From Methylocystaceae bacterium (GTDB lineage Bacteria; Pseudomonadota; Alphaproteobacteria; Rhizobiales; Beijerinckiaceae), in contig PLZT01000003.1 of assembly GCA_003152255.1 (NCBI GenBank), positions 15,122 to 54,947 of the forward strand: a stretch of 39,826 nucleotides of DNA, written 5' to 3'. The first letter of the stretch is position 1; every line of letters starts with the position of its first letter. Both the position numbers and the translations under genes were made by a program. Positions 23,577 through 30,892 of this stretch are shown in pieces. The notes under the pieces were generated by a model that saw only the letters and a program-made list of their open reading frames with translations, ran no database searches and had not been told where the DNA came from.

Positions 23577-24641
23577 TCACGCGGCGTCCCTCATCTCGCG
23601 TGCTGCCAAATCCTTGTTCCACTCGCGCCACAGGTCTGACACGACGGCCTTGACCATCACCCTGAGCGCGTCGCCACGGGAATGGCCCTTGCTCCAATCT
23701 GGATGCGTGACGGCTGTGTGTTCGCGCCGCCGCACGTAGACCTCGCCATATGGGCCGATCGGCTTGCCGAACGTCGTCTCGGACTTGGCCGCGCTTTCCA
23801 TCTGTAGGTTTCCGAGCGGCACTTCGATGCAGGCGTAAATTTCGGCTCGACGTTTCGGGTTGTATCTGGCGCCAACCCATTCGTCCGCGCTCAGTCCGCC
23901 CTTCGCCCGCCATTGGGAGAATGCCTTCCCCTGATATGGGGCGAGACCAAGCCGGCTCCATAGCTTCTCGTCCTTCGGGTATTTTGACAGGTCGCCAGCC
24001 TCGCCGATCAGCACGGCAAACGCCTTGTCTCCAAATCCCCTGATGCCTTTGACGAATGAATAGGCTGGTAGCAGACGCGCCAGCCGTTCCATTTCCGACT
24101 CGATCTCATCGCGCCTCGCTTGGATTGGCTCAAGTGAAAGGCGGATAGCTTCGATCTCCGCATCCACAGCTTTGAGAATGTCCACGTCCGCCTCGGCTTG
24201 AGGCTTACCCGAAAACGCCTTGCCTATGATCGTGCGCGCCCGAGCCTCGACCTTTTCCTGTGCCGCCTCGTCGTCATGAGCGGGAATTCCTATCATACGC
24301 TTAACGAGGCCGGCGGCACGATTGGTCGATGACACGACAATCTTGATGCAGAACTTTCGGCGGACTTGCAGCTCTTGCAAGGCGACGACGACGGTAGGGA
24401 TTTGAGGGCCGCCGTCACTTGCGCGTTGGCCAAGTTCGGCAGCTGGCGAATGGACGGCGGCGCTCTTTCCCTTGCGGGATTTATTGGAGGGGGCGTCTTT
24501 TGCGCGGCCATTTTCGGCAAAAGGGCGACGGCCCCCTCCTTCCGGTCTCCCGGAATCTGAATTGATGCCTTCATATTCGGCTATTACCTCGTCATTGTCG
24601 AGATAGTCCGCGACATTGAAAGGCGCAAATTTCGTTTTCAT
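23577..24641 (-). CDS. IS110-like (Transposase_20 C-terminal domain) protein with an inserted low-complexity block
   Basis: 354 aa. Residues 1-26 (PFNVADYLDNDEVIAEY) resemble the N-terminus of HigA/COG3636-type antitoxins. Residues about 27-78 are encoded by two hairpin modules and are low complexity. From about 80 the protein resembles the C-terminal Transposase_20 region of IS110 recombinases: helices, then LLPAYSFVKGIRGFGDKAFAVLIGEAGDLSKYP and KLWSRLGLAP, then WVGARYNPKRRAEIY and GPYGEVYVRRR. The N-terminal DEDD RuvC-like domain of IS110 is absent, so strand-transfer activity is doubtful. Overlaps its upstream neighbour by ATGA. Confidence 0.75.
   Translation of the reverse strand: MKTKFAPFNVADYLDNDEVIAEYEGINSDSGRPEGGGRRPFAENGRAKDAPSNKSRKGKSAAVHSPAAELGQRASDGGPQIPTVVVALQELQVRRKFCIKIVVSSTNRAAGLVKRMIGIPAHDDEAAQEKVEARARTIIGKAFSGKPQAEADVDILKAVDAEIEAIRLSLEPIQARRDEIESEMERLARLLPAYSFVKGIRGFGDKAFAVLIGEAGDLSKYPKDEKLWSRLGLAPYQGKAFSQWRAKGGLSADEWVGARYNPKRRAEIYACIEVPLGNLQMESAAKSETTFGKPIGPYGEVYVRRREHTAVTHPDWSKGHSRGDALRVMVKAVVSDLWREWNKDLAAREMRDAA
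24408..24561 (-). repeat. Two hairpin modules inside the IS110-like gene
   Basis: Modules 24408-24461 (outer stem GCCGCCGTC/GACGGCGGC) and 24486-24539 (GGAGGGGGC/GCCCCCTCC), each with perfect 9-bp outer stems and exactly 36 nt inside (12-4-4-4-12). Inner loops are not GNRA here (AACT, AAAA on the minus strand). Between and after them are small hairpins with GCAA and GAGA loops (minus strand). They are read through in frame as residues about 27-78. Confidence 0.75.
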
Positions 24642-25471
24642 GGCGTCACCTCGCTACCCGCATCAACCATCTCCGCTGCCTTCTGTAACATGCGTTGCAT
24701 CGTCTCGATGTTCACGATGTCACGGATACGGGCGTTCTGATCGCAGGGCTGGCCATGGTCACGAACCAATCGCAGCAATGCGGCCTCCTTTGTATTGGTC
24801 GCGATGAACCGATCGATCTGCGAGAATCGGAGATCACCGAGCGGCGTCCCGTCGCGTAGCAACTGCGTGTCGAAAATGCTCGGCATTGCGTCGCGGACAA
24901 CCGAGAGTTCGGCTAATCCGCGCTTTGGGGCTCCGGGGGAGGGCACAGCGATAATGGCCCTTTCAGGCAAGCGGGCATGGGCCACCCCGGAACTGGAAGA
25001 CGACGGGCGGGCATTGGGGAAGCGGCCATCACTGGCACCACTAGACTGGCCCACCACGCCGTCTGTTTTCGGGGAAGGCATTAGCGTTCTGGCGCTTTCG
25101 CGCAAACAGCTACTGGCCTTCCCCTCCCGTTCGCCACGGGAATTAGCGAAGGGGGCAAGCGCGTGCTGGCCATCTCTGGCACCGTGCCGCTGGCCCCCTC
25201 CATCCGCTTTCGCGGAATCCTTCAACGCATCTCCACGCATGTCACGCGCGACGCGCTCTAGGTAATTGATTGCATCGATTTCCAGATGCTTGGGCGAGAT
25301 CAGCTTCGCCATGATGCCGCCCGCATCCTTGACCTCTTCCATGAACGGGTCAAGCGCCACGCGCGGGGCAAGAAGGGATTTCCGCAGCAGATCGACAGCA
25401 ATCCGATTCAGCAGCGCGGCATCGGTATCAACGCCCGCTTTCGCGAGCTGTTCAGCCATTAGCGTTTTCAT
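24638..25471 (-). CDS. Unknown protein carrying an in-frame hairpin-module block
   Basis: 277 aa from ATG 25471, which overlaps the upstream stop (ATGA). N-terminal part (1-82) is helical with LLNRIAVDLLRKSLLAPRVALDPFMEEVKDAGGIMAKLI; C-terminal part (about 183-277) has MPSIFDTQLLRDGTPLGDLRFSQIDRFIATNTKEAALLRLVRDHG. The middle (about 85-180) is Gly/Ser/Arg/Pro low complexity encoded by four hairpin modules. No family recognised. Overlaps the IS110-like gene by ATGA, so they are co-expressed. If the modules were removed, the two halves would form a compact protein of about 180 aa. Confidence 0.6.
   Translation of the reverse strand: MKTLMAEQLAKAGVDTDAALLNRIAVDLLRKSLLAPRVALDPFMEEVKDAGGIMAKLISPKHLEIDAINYLERVARDMRGDALKDSAKADGGGQRHGARDGQHALAPFANSRGEREGKASSCLRESARTLMPSPKTDGVVGQSSGASDGRFPNARPSSSSSGVAHARLPERAIIAVPSPGAPKRGLAELSVVRDAMPSIFDTQLLRDGTPLGDLRFSQIDRFIATNTKEAALLRLVRDHGQPCDQNARIRDIVNIETMQRMLQKAAEMVDAGSEVTP
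24933..25198 (-). repeat. Four hairpin modules inside the 24638..25471 gene
   Basis: Modules 24933-24990, 24999-25063, 25071-25124, 25151-25198, all with 36 nt between the closing GGC and GCC. Inner hairpins: GCCC-TTTC-AGGC, GCCA-TCAC-TGGC, GCGC-TTTC-GCGC, GCCA-TCTC-TGGC (plus strand), that is GAAA, GTGA, GAAA, GAGA on the transcribed strand. Small hairpins lie after the third (25125-25142) and after the fourth (TCCGC-TTTC-GCGGA, GAAA on minus). Confidence 0.8.
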
Positions 25472-26100
25472 TGCGGTTCTCCATGAAGGTCCCAATATTC
25501 GGCCAGATCCTCCAGCCCTTTACGAAACAGACGAACGGCTCTCGCCGATCCGCCCTTGCTGCGATACCAACCCGCTCCAGCGCGAGGCTCTTGGGCGAGT
25601 TTCGCAGCGACTTGGGGGAATGGTAGCCTGTCGCCCAGAACACACGACAAAATGCACTCCGGTATCGGACCAATCGCCTTTCTCGCATCAGCCCGCAGAT
25701 GCACCGTCGCCTCGGCGGCATCCATCCTCGCGGCCATGGCCTGTTCATTAGAGCCGCCACCATTCGATGGCTCCATGGAACATCCACCGCTTGTCGCGCC
25801 GCGTGATCGCTCAATGATGCGCTGGTAAATCGTGCCCGCCCGATATGCCGCTGGTGATAGCCGCCCATAGCTGTGCTCGCGCTCCAACGCGTCGGTATTG
25901 CGGTTGATCGCCACGCGCTGACGGCGTTTGCCGACCTGGCCTTTGACATTTTCCAACGCCTGATTTGGATCGATCTCATGTCCGCGAATGATCTGGATTT
26001 TCCCGCCGGCGCGCTTGCCCTCATGCGGAACGTCGATCCTCGCAACGTCGGCGGTCTCCGGCGAGTAGCGGCTGATTTTGCGATAGTCGGCGGCCATCAT
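25468..26100 (-). CDS. DUF6456-like protein, helical
   Basis: 210 aa. ALEREHSYGRLSPAAYRAGTIYQRIIERSRGATSGG and a C-terminal RAVRLFRKGLEDLAEYW resemble alphaproteobacterial DUF6456-type proteins that are often annotated hypothetical in phages. AAGGA lies 8 nt before ATG 26100. No catalytic motif seen. Coupled by ATGA to 24638..25471. Function unknown. Confidence 0.6.
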   Translation of the reverse strand: MMAADYRKISRYSPETADVARIDVPHEGKRAGGKIQIIRGHEIDPNQALENVKGQVGKRRQRVAINRNTDALEREHSYGRLSPAAYRAGTIYQRIIERSRGATSGGCSMEPSNGGGSNEQAMAARMDAAEATVHLRADARKAIGPIPECILSCVLGDRLPFPQVAAKLAQEPRAGAGWYRSKGGSARAVRLFRKGLEDLAEYWDLHGEPQ

Positions 26101-26147
26101 CGATCAATCCTTGTTTTCGGTTTCGAGCAACGCGGGCGGGAACGCGG

Positions 26148-26360
26148 TTAGTCTTTCGAGGGCATCCAGAAATCGGCGGGGAACCCGTGGGTGGAGAAGC
26201 GCGGGACTCTGGCCATGTCGGCTTGCATTCCAGTCATAGGCTCCGCAGGTGGATTCTCTGGCGATTTGGATGGCCTTGCGGATTTTCGGGCTTCGCGGCG
26301 GTCTGGTGGGATCGAGCGCTTCTCGACGACAAAGGGACGGCGAGCGCGGCGCTTGGTCAT
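26148..26360 (-). CDS. Small basic protein of unknown function
   Basis: 70 aa from ATG 26360, overlapping the preceding stop (ATGA). N-terminus is very basic (MTKRRARRPFVVEKRSI), the rest Pro/Lys-rich with PRFSTHGFPADFWMPSKD. No domain recognised. A longer upstream start at 26426 would lie inside the neighbouring gene and is not needed. Confidence 0.5.
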   Translation of the reverse strand: MTKRRARRPFVVEKRSIPPDRREARKSARPSKSPENPPAEPMTGMQADMARVPRFSTHGFPADFWMPSKD

Positions 26361-26659
26361 TCGGAGACCGCATCGACCATGACGCGCCACCCGTCTCGCC
26401 ATGTCGGATCTGACTTGCTTTCCCAATCCAATTTCACGGCGGCTCTGTCCATATCGTCACTCGGCTCTCGCGGGACGATCACGAACCCCGATTCCTTGAG
26501 AGCGGCGATATGCTCCTCGATAGCCGCGCGGGCTAACCGTAGGCATCGGCATGCTTCCGGTGGGCAACCATTTATGTCGCCGCATTCCTCGCGATCAGAA
26601 GCGATCACATTTGCCACGCGCTCGATAATCTCGTTGTTTGCCATCATTCCCTTACTCAT
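26357..26659 (-). CDS. Small protein of unknown function (Cys-rich motif)
   Basis: 100 aa. IIERVANVIASDREECGDINGCPPEACRCLRLARAAIEEHI has four Cys in a row (ECxxxxxCxxxxCxC), then FVIVPREPSDDMDRAAV, typical of small early proteins found in phages of Hyphomicrobiales. ATG 26659 overlaps the stop of 26656..27129. Function unknown. Confidence 0.65.
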   Translation of the reverse strand: MSKGMMANNEIIERVANVIASDREECGDINGCPPEACRCLRLARAAIEEHIAALKESGFVIVPREPSDDMDRAAVKLDWESKSDPTWRDGWRVMVDAVSE

Positions 26660-27129
26660 CGGCCGAACCTCATTTTCCCTGGCTGCATAAATCTTCCCGC
26701 CGCCAGCATTCCAGCCGACGCCGGGCTCCGCCTTGTCACCAATTCGGCGTCGGCTGCTTCCTTGGCCTTGCGTTCCCGCTCAATCCGCATGGACCATCCG
26801 CCCTTGTCCAAATATTCCCTGTTCTGTCGCGCGCGATATTCCGCATATCCAGGATCGACATACTTGCGGAGGATATGAACTCGGACGCCAAACTGTCGAG
26901 CCATCATGTTCCACGAAGCGCCGTCGCATTTCATCACTTTCGCCTGATCCACCCATGACGGCGGCGCCGAAGTGGCGGCCGAGACCTCCAGATTTATCCG
27001 ATAGCGGAGGAATGTTTTGCTGATGACGCTTTCGGACTTGCCGAGGAACATGCCGATCTGCTTGTAGGTCTTGCCTTCTAGGCGCATTTGTTTGACGGTT
27101 TGGAGCCAGTCTGGTCTGGTGACGGTCAT
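26656..27129 (-). CDS. HTH DNA-binding protein
   Basis: 157 aa from ATG 27129, which overlaps the upstream stop (ATGA); an alternative start at 27252 would lie in the neighbour gene. Two HTH-like segments: GKTYKQIGMFLGKSESVISKTFLRYRI (about 20-46) and GASWNMMARQFGVRVHILRKYV (about 68-89). The first resembles sigma-70 region 4 or GcrA-type HTHs. Possible early regulator; the C-terminus is basic (ERERKAKEAADAEL). Confidence 0.65.
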   Translation of the reverse strand: MTVTRPDWLQTVKQMRLEGKTYKQIGMFLGKSESVISKTFLRYRINLEVSAATSAPPSWVDQAKVMKCDGASWNMMARQFGVRVHILRKYVDPGYAEYRARQNREYLDKGGWSMRIERERKAKEAADAELVTRRSPASAGMLAAGRFMQPGKMRFGR

Positions 27130-27638
27130 GTGAACTCCGGGTTTTTGGCAGTCATCGTCTCGCCAACTTCGGTTAGCCATCGTTTGATTCTCGAATTTTC
27201 GTTTGGCGGGTCGCCCCATTGCGGCGCCCACGATTGCGGGTTTTCTCGCCATTTTTCGACGGCTCTGCGAAGATTGTTTTCCGGCATTGGATACATGCTT
27301 CCGATGTCTATTTTCCTTGGAACAATCCTATTTTTCAGCACTTGACGGATTTCAGCGACCGTCGGAGCCCAATGGCCGTCGCCCAAATCTCCGCGACGAA
27401 ATTCAGCCAGAACAGAGCGCGTCAACGCGAGAGGAAATTCGTCCAAATCAGCGAGGTAAACTTGCAAAACGAGCTTCATGTCCGCGCTGCCGCCGGACTT
27501 ATGCGCGAGGCCGGCGAACATAACCGCAAGTTCTTGTGTTAACGCTATTTTCTCCGACTTATCGAGACGTGGCGAAGATGTCGATAATTGTTGCGCCTTC
27601 GTTGTTGCAACTTCTTGTTTCTCGCTCGATTTCATCAT
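27126..27638 (-). CDS. Helicase-loader-like protein (G39P-type), tentative
   Basis: 170 aa. The pattern LVLQVYLADLDEFPLALTRSVLAEFRRGDLGDGHWAPTVAEIRQVL is like phage helicase loaders/inhibitors of the G39P class (helical domain then W-P-T-xxE-I). The gene follows the DnaB and initiator-like genes. AGGA lies upstream of ATG 27638. It overlaps the initiator frame by 80 nt. The loader role is inferred from context and one short motif. Confidence 0.6.
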   Translation of the reverse strand: MMKSSEKQEVATTKAQQLSTSSPRLDKSEKIALTQELAVMFAGLAHKSGGSADMKLVLQVYLADLDEFPLALTRSVLAEFRRGDLGDGHWAPTVAEIRQVLKNRIVPRKIDIGSMYPMPENNLRRAVEKWRENPQSWAPQWGDPPNENSRIKRWLTEVGETMTAKNPEFT

Positions 27639-28266
27639 TCAATTCCTGCATGATTTCTACGGCTGCTTGGTTCATCGCGTCGCGTTTTTCGGCTCTCTGC
27701 GGCCCAGCGCGAGACTTGAATCGCTTGCCGTTGCGCAGCCAAGTCGCCCACGCCAAATGCCAGTTTTTCATGAGGGTTCCGCGAGAGCAGTGGAAATCTC
27801 GGAAAGCTCGCCATTCGTCGCGAAACTCGCTCGGCGTTAGGCGTGCCTCGTCGGCCAGACACTTGTCGGCATCCGTTGGCTGCGCATCCTCGGCAAGGGA
27901 TGATTTTCGAGCAAGGGGCTTTCGCTCGGCTTTTGACAAACCCAAAGGGTTTGGTTTTTCTTCTAATCTAACTGGTTCTGACTGAAAGGAAGAACCATTC
28001 GAGATTAACGCATCCGCGCGAGAGTTATCCTTATATACGGGCGGCTCTGTAACGATTTTATCCGTTACCTGCGTTACATCTGTAACGATTTCTTGCGTTA
28101 CCGGCGTTACGGCGTTACATTCGTTTCCCCTGAATTTCCTAACGCGCGCGGCTGTAACCTCTCGATGATGAATCTTTTTGTCGATAGCCATTTGCTCGAC
28201 GACGGATAGAATAGCGTCGGACGAATATCCGAGCTTCCTCATTGCGGCCATAACTTCAGCGCTCAA
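27559..28266 (-). CDS. Phage replication initiator-like protein with internal repeats
   Basis: 235 aa, TTG start at 28266 overlapping the DnaB stop (TTGA). N-terminus MRKLGYSSDAILSVVEQMAIDKKIHHREV is helical and HTH-like. Residues about 50-72 (NAVTPVTQEIVTDVTQVTDK) are encoded by the iteron-like DNA 28049..28118. The C-terminus FRDEWRAFRDFHCSRGTLMKNWHLAWATWLRNG is the conserved end of many phage replication initiators. An origin inside the initiator gene is a lambda-O-like layout; that part is inference. Confidence 0.7.
   Translation of the reverse strand: MSAEVMAAMRKLGYSSDAILSVVEQMAIDKKIHHREVTAARVRKFRGNECNAVTPVTQEIVTDVTQVTDKIVTEPPVYKDNSRADALISNGSSFQSEPVRLEEKPNPLGLSKAERKPLARKSSLAEDAQPTDADKCLADEARLTPSEFRDEWRAFRDFHCSRGTLMKNWHLAWATWLRNGKRFKSRAGPQRAEKRDAMNQAAVEIMQELNDEIERETRSCNNEGATIIDIFATSR
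28049..28118. repeat. Seven CGTTAC/GTAACG sites in 70 bp (candidate origin iterons)
   Basis: Sites at 28049, 28063, 28072, 28082, 28096, 28105 and 28113. Two are in the opposite orientation to the other five. Spacing is 8-9 or about 14 bp. An eighth half-site GTAAC lies at 28154. All lie inside the initiator-like gene. Confidence 0.65.
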
Positions 28267-29687
28267 CGATCTCTCCCCGATATAAAGCTCGCCGCCGGGT
28301 CACAAAACAGCTTGACCATCTTCGTCGGCCCGGTCCGCACCTTGGCGCAAATCACGTCGAGGTCATTCTTGATCGTCTCTAAATGCTCGATCGCCACCGG
28401 ATCGTTGGCGATGTATTCCGGTGAGCGCACGGCGTAGTAGGCTTCCCGGTAAAGGAAGTTCACAACGTCGGCGCATTGCTCGATGTCGCCGCTGTTGCGG
28501 AGGTCTTGCAGTTGCGGTCGGCGGTCATTCGCGGCGCGGCCTTCGACCTGACGATTGAGCTGGCAGAACAGATGGATTTGAACCTTCTCGCGCCGCGCCA
28601 GCGCCTTCAGTCCGGTCATAATCTCGAAAATCTCTTGAACACGGTTGCCGGAATAGCGGTCGGTCGCGTCGAGATAGTCGAGATGGTCGATCATGACGAC
28701 GGCGAGGCGGATGTCGCGCGCGGCGAGACGTGACTTTACCTGTTTTATCCGGGCTCCAAGACGAGCCAAGGTGATGCGCTCTGAATCATCGATGACTAGG
28801 GGAAGATCGCGAAGTCGTTGCCACGCCATTGAGACGCGAGCGCGGTCCGTTTCGCTGGGCAGGTCACGGTCGAGTATGCGGGAGAAGAAAACCGCATTCG
28901 ACGACGAATAGGCTAAATCCGCGAGGTGACGCGAAACGGCTTGATCCTTTCCGTTCTCAAGCGGGAATTCCAAGACGCCAAGGCCGGTTTGCGCGACGCG
29001 CCGCGACGCTGCCGTGGCGAAAATTGATTTACCGGCGCCCGGCCTTCCCGCGGTAACGATGACCTCACCAGGGCGATAGCGCGTAACTCGGTCGAGCGGC
29101 TCGAACCCGGTCGTGAATGTTTCGAAATGAAGCGTCCCGGCTTGAACCTGGTCGATTTCATCTAGGATGCCGCCTGCTATGTCTCCCGCCCACGCCACGG
29201 TCGATCTATCGTCAGAATCGAGTATCGGGCGCGTCGTTTCGGAAAACCAATCCAGCGCCTTCGCTGGGCTTTCCGTGATCGGCATATTTCGAGCGGACGC
29301 GCACAGCTCATTTGATGCGGCGATGATGGCGCGGCGATGCGCAAGGTCGCGGACGACGGTTGCGTAGTCAGGCGCGTTGATGATTGGCGGCGCCTCGGCG
29401 CAAAGATGCGCGAGATATGACCGCATGTTCTGGCCTTCCGGCATTTGGACATGCGCGAATGCGTCCTTCAACGTGACGACGTTCGCGACCTTTCCGGCGC
29501 CAACAGCATCGGTTATCGCTTGATAGACCGCGCCGTGAACCGGATCGGCGAAATGCTCGACATGCAGAATTCCCGTGACGTGCGCGACCGCCTCGTTTCG
29601 CATGAGGCAAGCGCCCAAAACGGCTTGCTCGGCTTCGAGATTGCAAGGGCCTAAATCTGATGGCGGGATGCTATTTTGTGCGGTCAT
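28263..29687 (-). CDS. dnaB: Replicative DNA helicase, DnaB family
   Basis: 474 aa. N-terminal DnaB domain LGPCNLEAEQAVLGACLM, Walker A GRPGAGKS (214-221), Walker B in LAVVMIDHLDYL, and DnaB motifs IHLFCQLNRQVEGR, LQDLRNSGDIEQCADVVNFLYRE (fragments). Hexameric 5'-3' unwinding at the phage fork. It is followed by initiator- and loader-like genes, a replication module. ATG 29687 overlaps the small gene at 29671. Confidence 0.95.
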   Translation of the reverse strand: MTAQNSIPPSDLGPCNLEAEQAVLGACLMRNEAVAHVTGILHVEHFADPVHGAVYQAITDAVGAGKVANVVTLKDAFAHVQMPEGQNMRSYLAHLCAEAPPIINAPDYATVVRDLAHRRAIIAASNELCASARNMPITESPAKALDWFSETTRPILDSDDRSTVAWAGDIAGGILDEIDQVQAGTLHFETFTTGFEPLDRVTRYRPGEVIVTAGRPGAGKSIFATAASRRVAQTGLGVLEFPLENGKDQAVSRHLADLAYSSSNAVFFSRILDRDLPSETDRARVSMAWQRLRDLPLVIDDSERITLARLGARIKQVKSRLAARDIRLAVVMIDHLDYLDATDRYSGNRVQEIFEIMTGLKALARREKVQIHLFCQLNRQVEGRAANDRRPQLQDLRNSGDIEQCADVVNFLYREAYYAVRSPEYIANDPVAIEHLETIKNDLDVICAKVRTGPTKMVKLFCDPAASFISGRDR

Positions 29688-29826
29688 CGTTCCCCGCGAT
29701 CGGCTTGAGGCTGGCCAGAACGCGGTTCAAAACGCTATCAAGGCGCTCGAACGTGTCGGGCGCTTCGTCTTCCGGGATTTCAATAGGGAATTGCGGGCAA
29801 TCTCTGCCCGTGGTATCAGTGTTCAA
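29671..29826 (-). CDS. Small acidic protein, 51 aa, unknown
   Basis: TTG start at 29826 with GGAG 7 nt upstream; the stop of the preceding gene overlaps it as TTGA. Sequence is acidic (FPIEIPEDEAPDTFERL then SVLNRVLASLKPIA). Ends 16 nt inside the DnaB start. No family recognised; supported by RBS, overlap and composition. Confidence 0.5.
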   Translation of the reverse strand: MNTDTTGRDCPQFPIEIPEDEAPDTFERLDSVLNRVLASLKPIAGNDDRTK

Positions 29827-29978
29827 AGCAGTTCTCCTAGTGGTTTAGGCGTTCTGTTAGGGGCGGAGGGCTCGTTGCAAGCGGCCTTTCGTCCCGATTC
29901 ATTTTCATAGCAAGAACGCGCTGATTCGTAAAGCGTTTTACAGCTTGACTCGCATGTATTTCGGGGAGTTGAGGTCAT
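29823..29978 (-). CDS. Small Cys-rich protein, 51 aa, unknown
   Basis: ATG 29978 with GGGAG 6 nt upstream and an ATGA overlap with the preceding stop. Sequence has five Cys spread across TCESSCKTLYESARSCYEN and KAACNE. No family recognised. A longer start at 30017 would overlap the neighbour more deeply and has no better site. Confidence 0.5.
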   Translation of the reverse strand: MTSTPRNTCESSCKTLYESARSCYENESGRKAACNEPSAPNRTPKPLGELL

Positions 29979-30226
29979 CCGTCGCTCCCTTTGAGAGCGG
30001 CGCGGGCGGCAAGCCATCCTCTGAACGGAATCCAGAATGGATCGCGTTCTAACATTGGCTGTTGATCAAGTGGCATCCCATCCTTGCCGATTAGCAATGG
30101 ACCGAATCGGTCGCTAAACTCGAATGTCCACTTTTTCTTGTCGGTTCCGACCGTGAATGGACCCGCGCCCCATGAATCCATGAAAGCGTTGCCGACGCGA
30201 AATCCATGATGTCCGAAGTCGCTCAT
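29975..30226 (-). CDS. Small protein of unknown function
   Basis: 83 aa. Contains FMDSWGAGPFTVGTDKKKWTFEFSDRFGPLLIGKDGMPL, a beta-rich, aromatic fold seen in phage hypotheticals, and ends ARAALKGSDG. ATG 30226 overlaps the previous stop. Its last codons and those of the next gene share a near-identical junction (see findings). Confidence 0.6.
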   Translation of the reverse strand: MSDFGHHGFRVGNAFMDSWGAGPFTVGTDKKKWTFEFSDRFGPLLIGKDGMPLDQQPMLERDPFWIPFRGWLAARAALKGSDG

Positions 30227-30441
30227 CCTTCGCTCCCCTTGAGAGCGGAGCGGGCGCGGATAACTTTGGCGATTTCAATGCCGACTGCGGCTCCATTGGA
30301 GCCGTCGTGTCCCCATCTCTCAATCATATGGGTCTCGGCAATCTTCGCGCACGCCTCGCGCTCGGCCAGCACGGCCTTTTCGATTTTGGAGTTCAGAAAC
30401 GCTTCTAGGCCGGGCGCGAGCGTGAAATCGTCGTTAGTCAT
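30223..30441 (-). CDS. Small helical protein of unknown function
   Basis: 72 aa. Helical, acidic N-terminus (NDDFTLAPGLEAFLNSKIEKAVLAEREACAKI), ends IRARSALKGSEG. The C-terminus and its DNA junction repeat those of 29975..30226. The start overlaps the end of the ABA-sandwich gene by 8 nt. No family recognised. Confidence 0.6.
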   Translation of the reverse strand: MTNDDFTLAPGLEAFLNSKIEKAVLAEREACAKIAETHMIERWGHDGSNGAAVGIEIAKVIRARSALKGSEG

Positions 30442-30892
30442 TGGCGCGGGTCTCCTCGCTAGCGATCAAGGCGTGCAGCATGGCTTCGCATAGAGCTAGC
30501 GCCGGAGTGGCCGCATTCGTTACGATGAAAGGGAAGCGCCCGGCGTCAATTTGCGCCCCTGGAGTGTGCCCGCCCTCTACGCACCACTGCCCGAACGTCA
30601 CCCAATAGCGCCCCGGCAGCACGCACCCAATCAGCGCGGTCGCGGCGTCGATGGATGCGGTGTATTTTGGGATGGGGGTGTAATCTTCGAACGGCTCGCC
30701 GTCTCTATCGTGAAGAACCTCAGTCCCTTCCCAATAGGCTTCTCCATGGAGGGAAAACGGATAAAATGTCACGTTGCTGTAGAGCGTAAGCCCCTTGGCT
30801 ATTTCCGCGTCCAGTTCGGCATCTGGCCCGGTTGCCGCCTCGACCCGCTTCAGCAGCGCCCGGAGCTTGGAAACATCAAAATGCTTGGTCAT
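30434..30892 (-). CDS. Phage ABA-sandwich domain protein
   Basis: 152 aa from ATG 30892 (AAGGAG upstream). The signature AELDAEIAKGL, IPKYTASIDAATALIG, ATPALALCEAMLHAL matches the phage ABA-sandwich domain found in many phages of unknown role. An upstream start at 30937 would overlap the methylase. Overlaps 17 nt with the methylase end. Confidence 0.75.
   Translation of the reverse strand: MTKHFDVSKLRALLKRVEAATGPDAELDAEIAKGLTLYSNVTFYPFSLHGEAYWEGTEVLHDRDGEPFEDYTPIPKYTASIDAATALIGCVLPGRYWVTFGQWCVEGGHTPGAQIDAGRFPFIVTNAATPALALCEAMLHALIASEETRAND

Noticed and set aside
23123..25198. CRISPR array
   Set aside because: The repeats are not identical and have pairing-based conservation with variable outer stems; no constant repeat and no cas genes.
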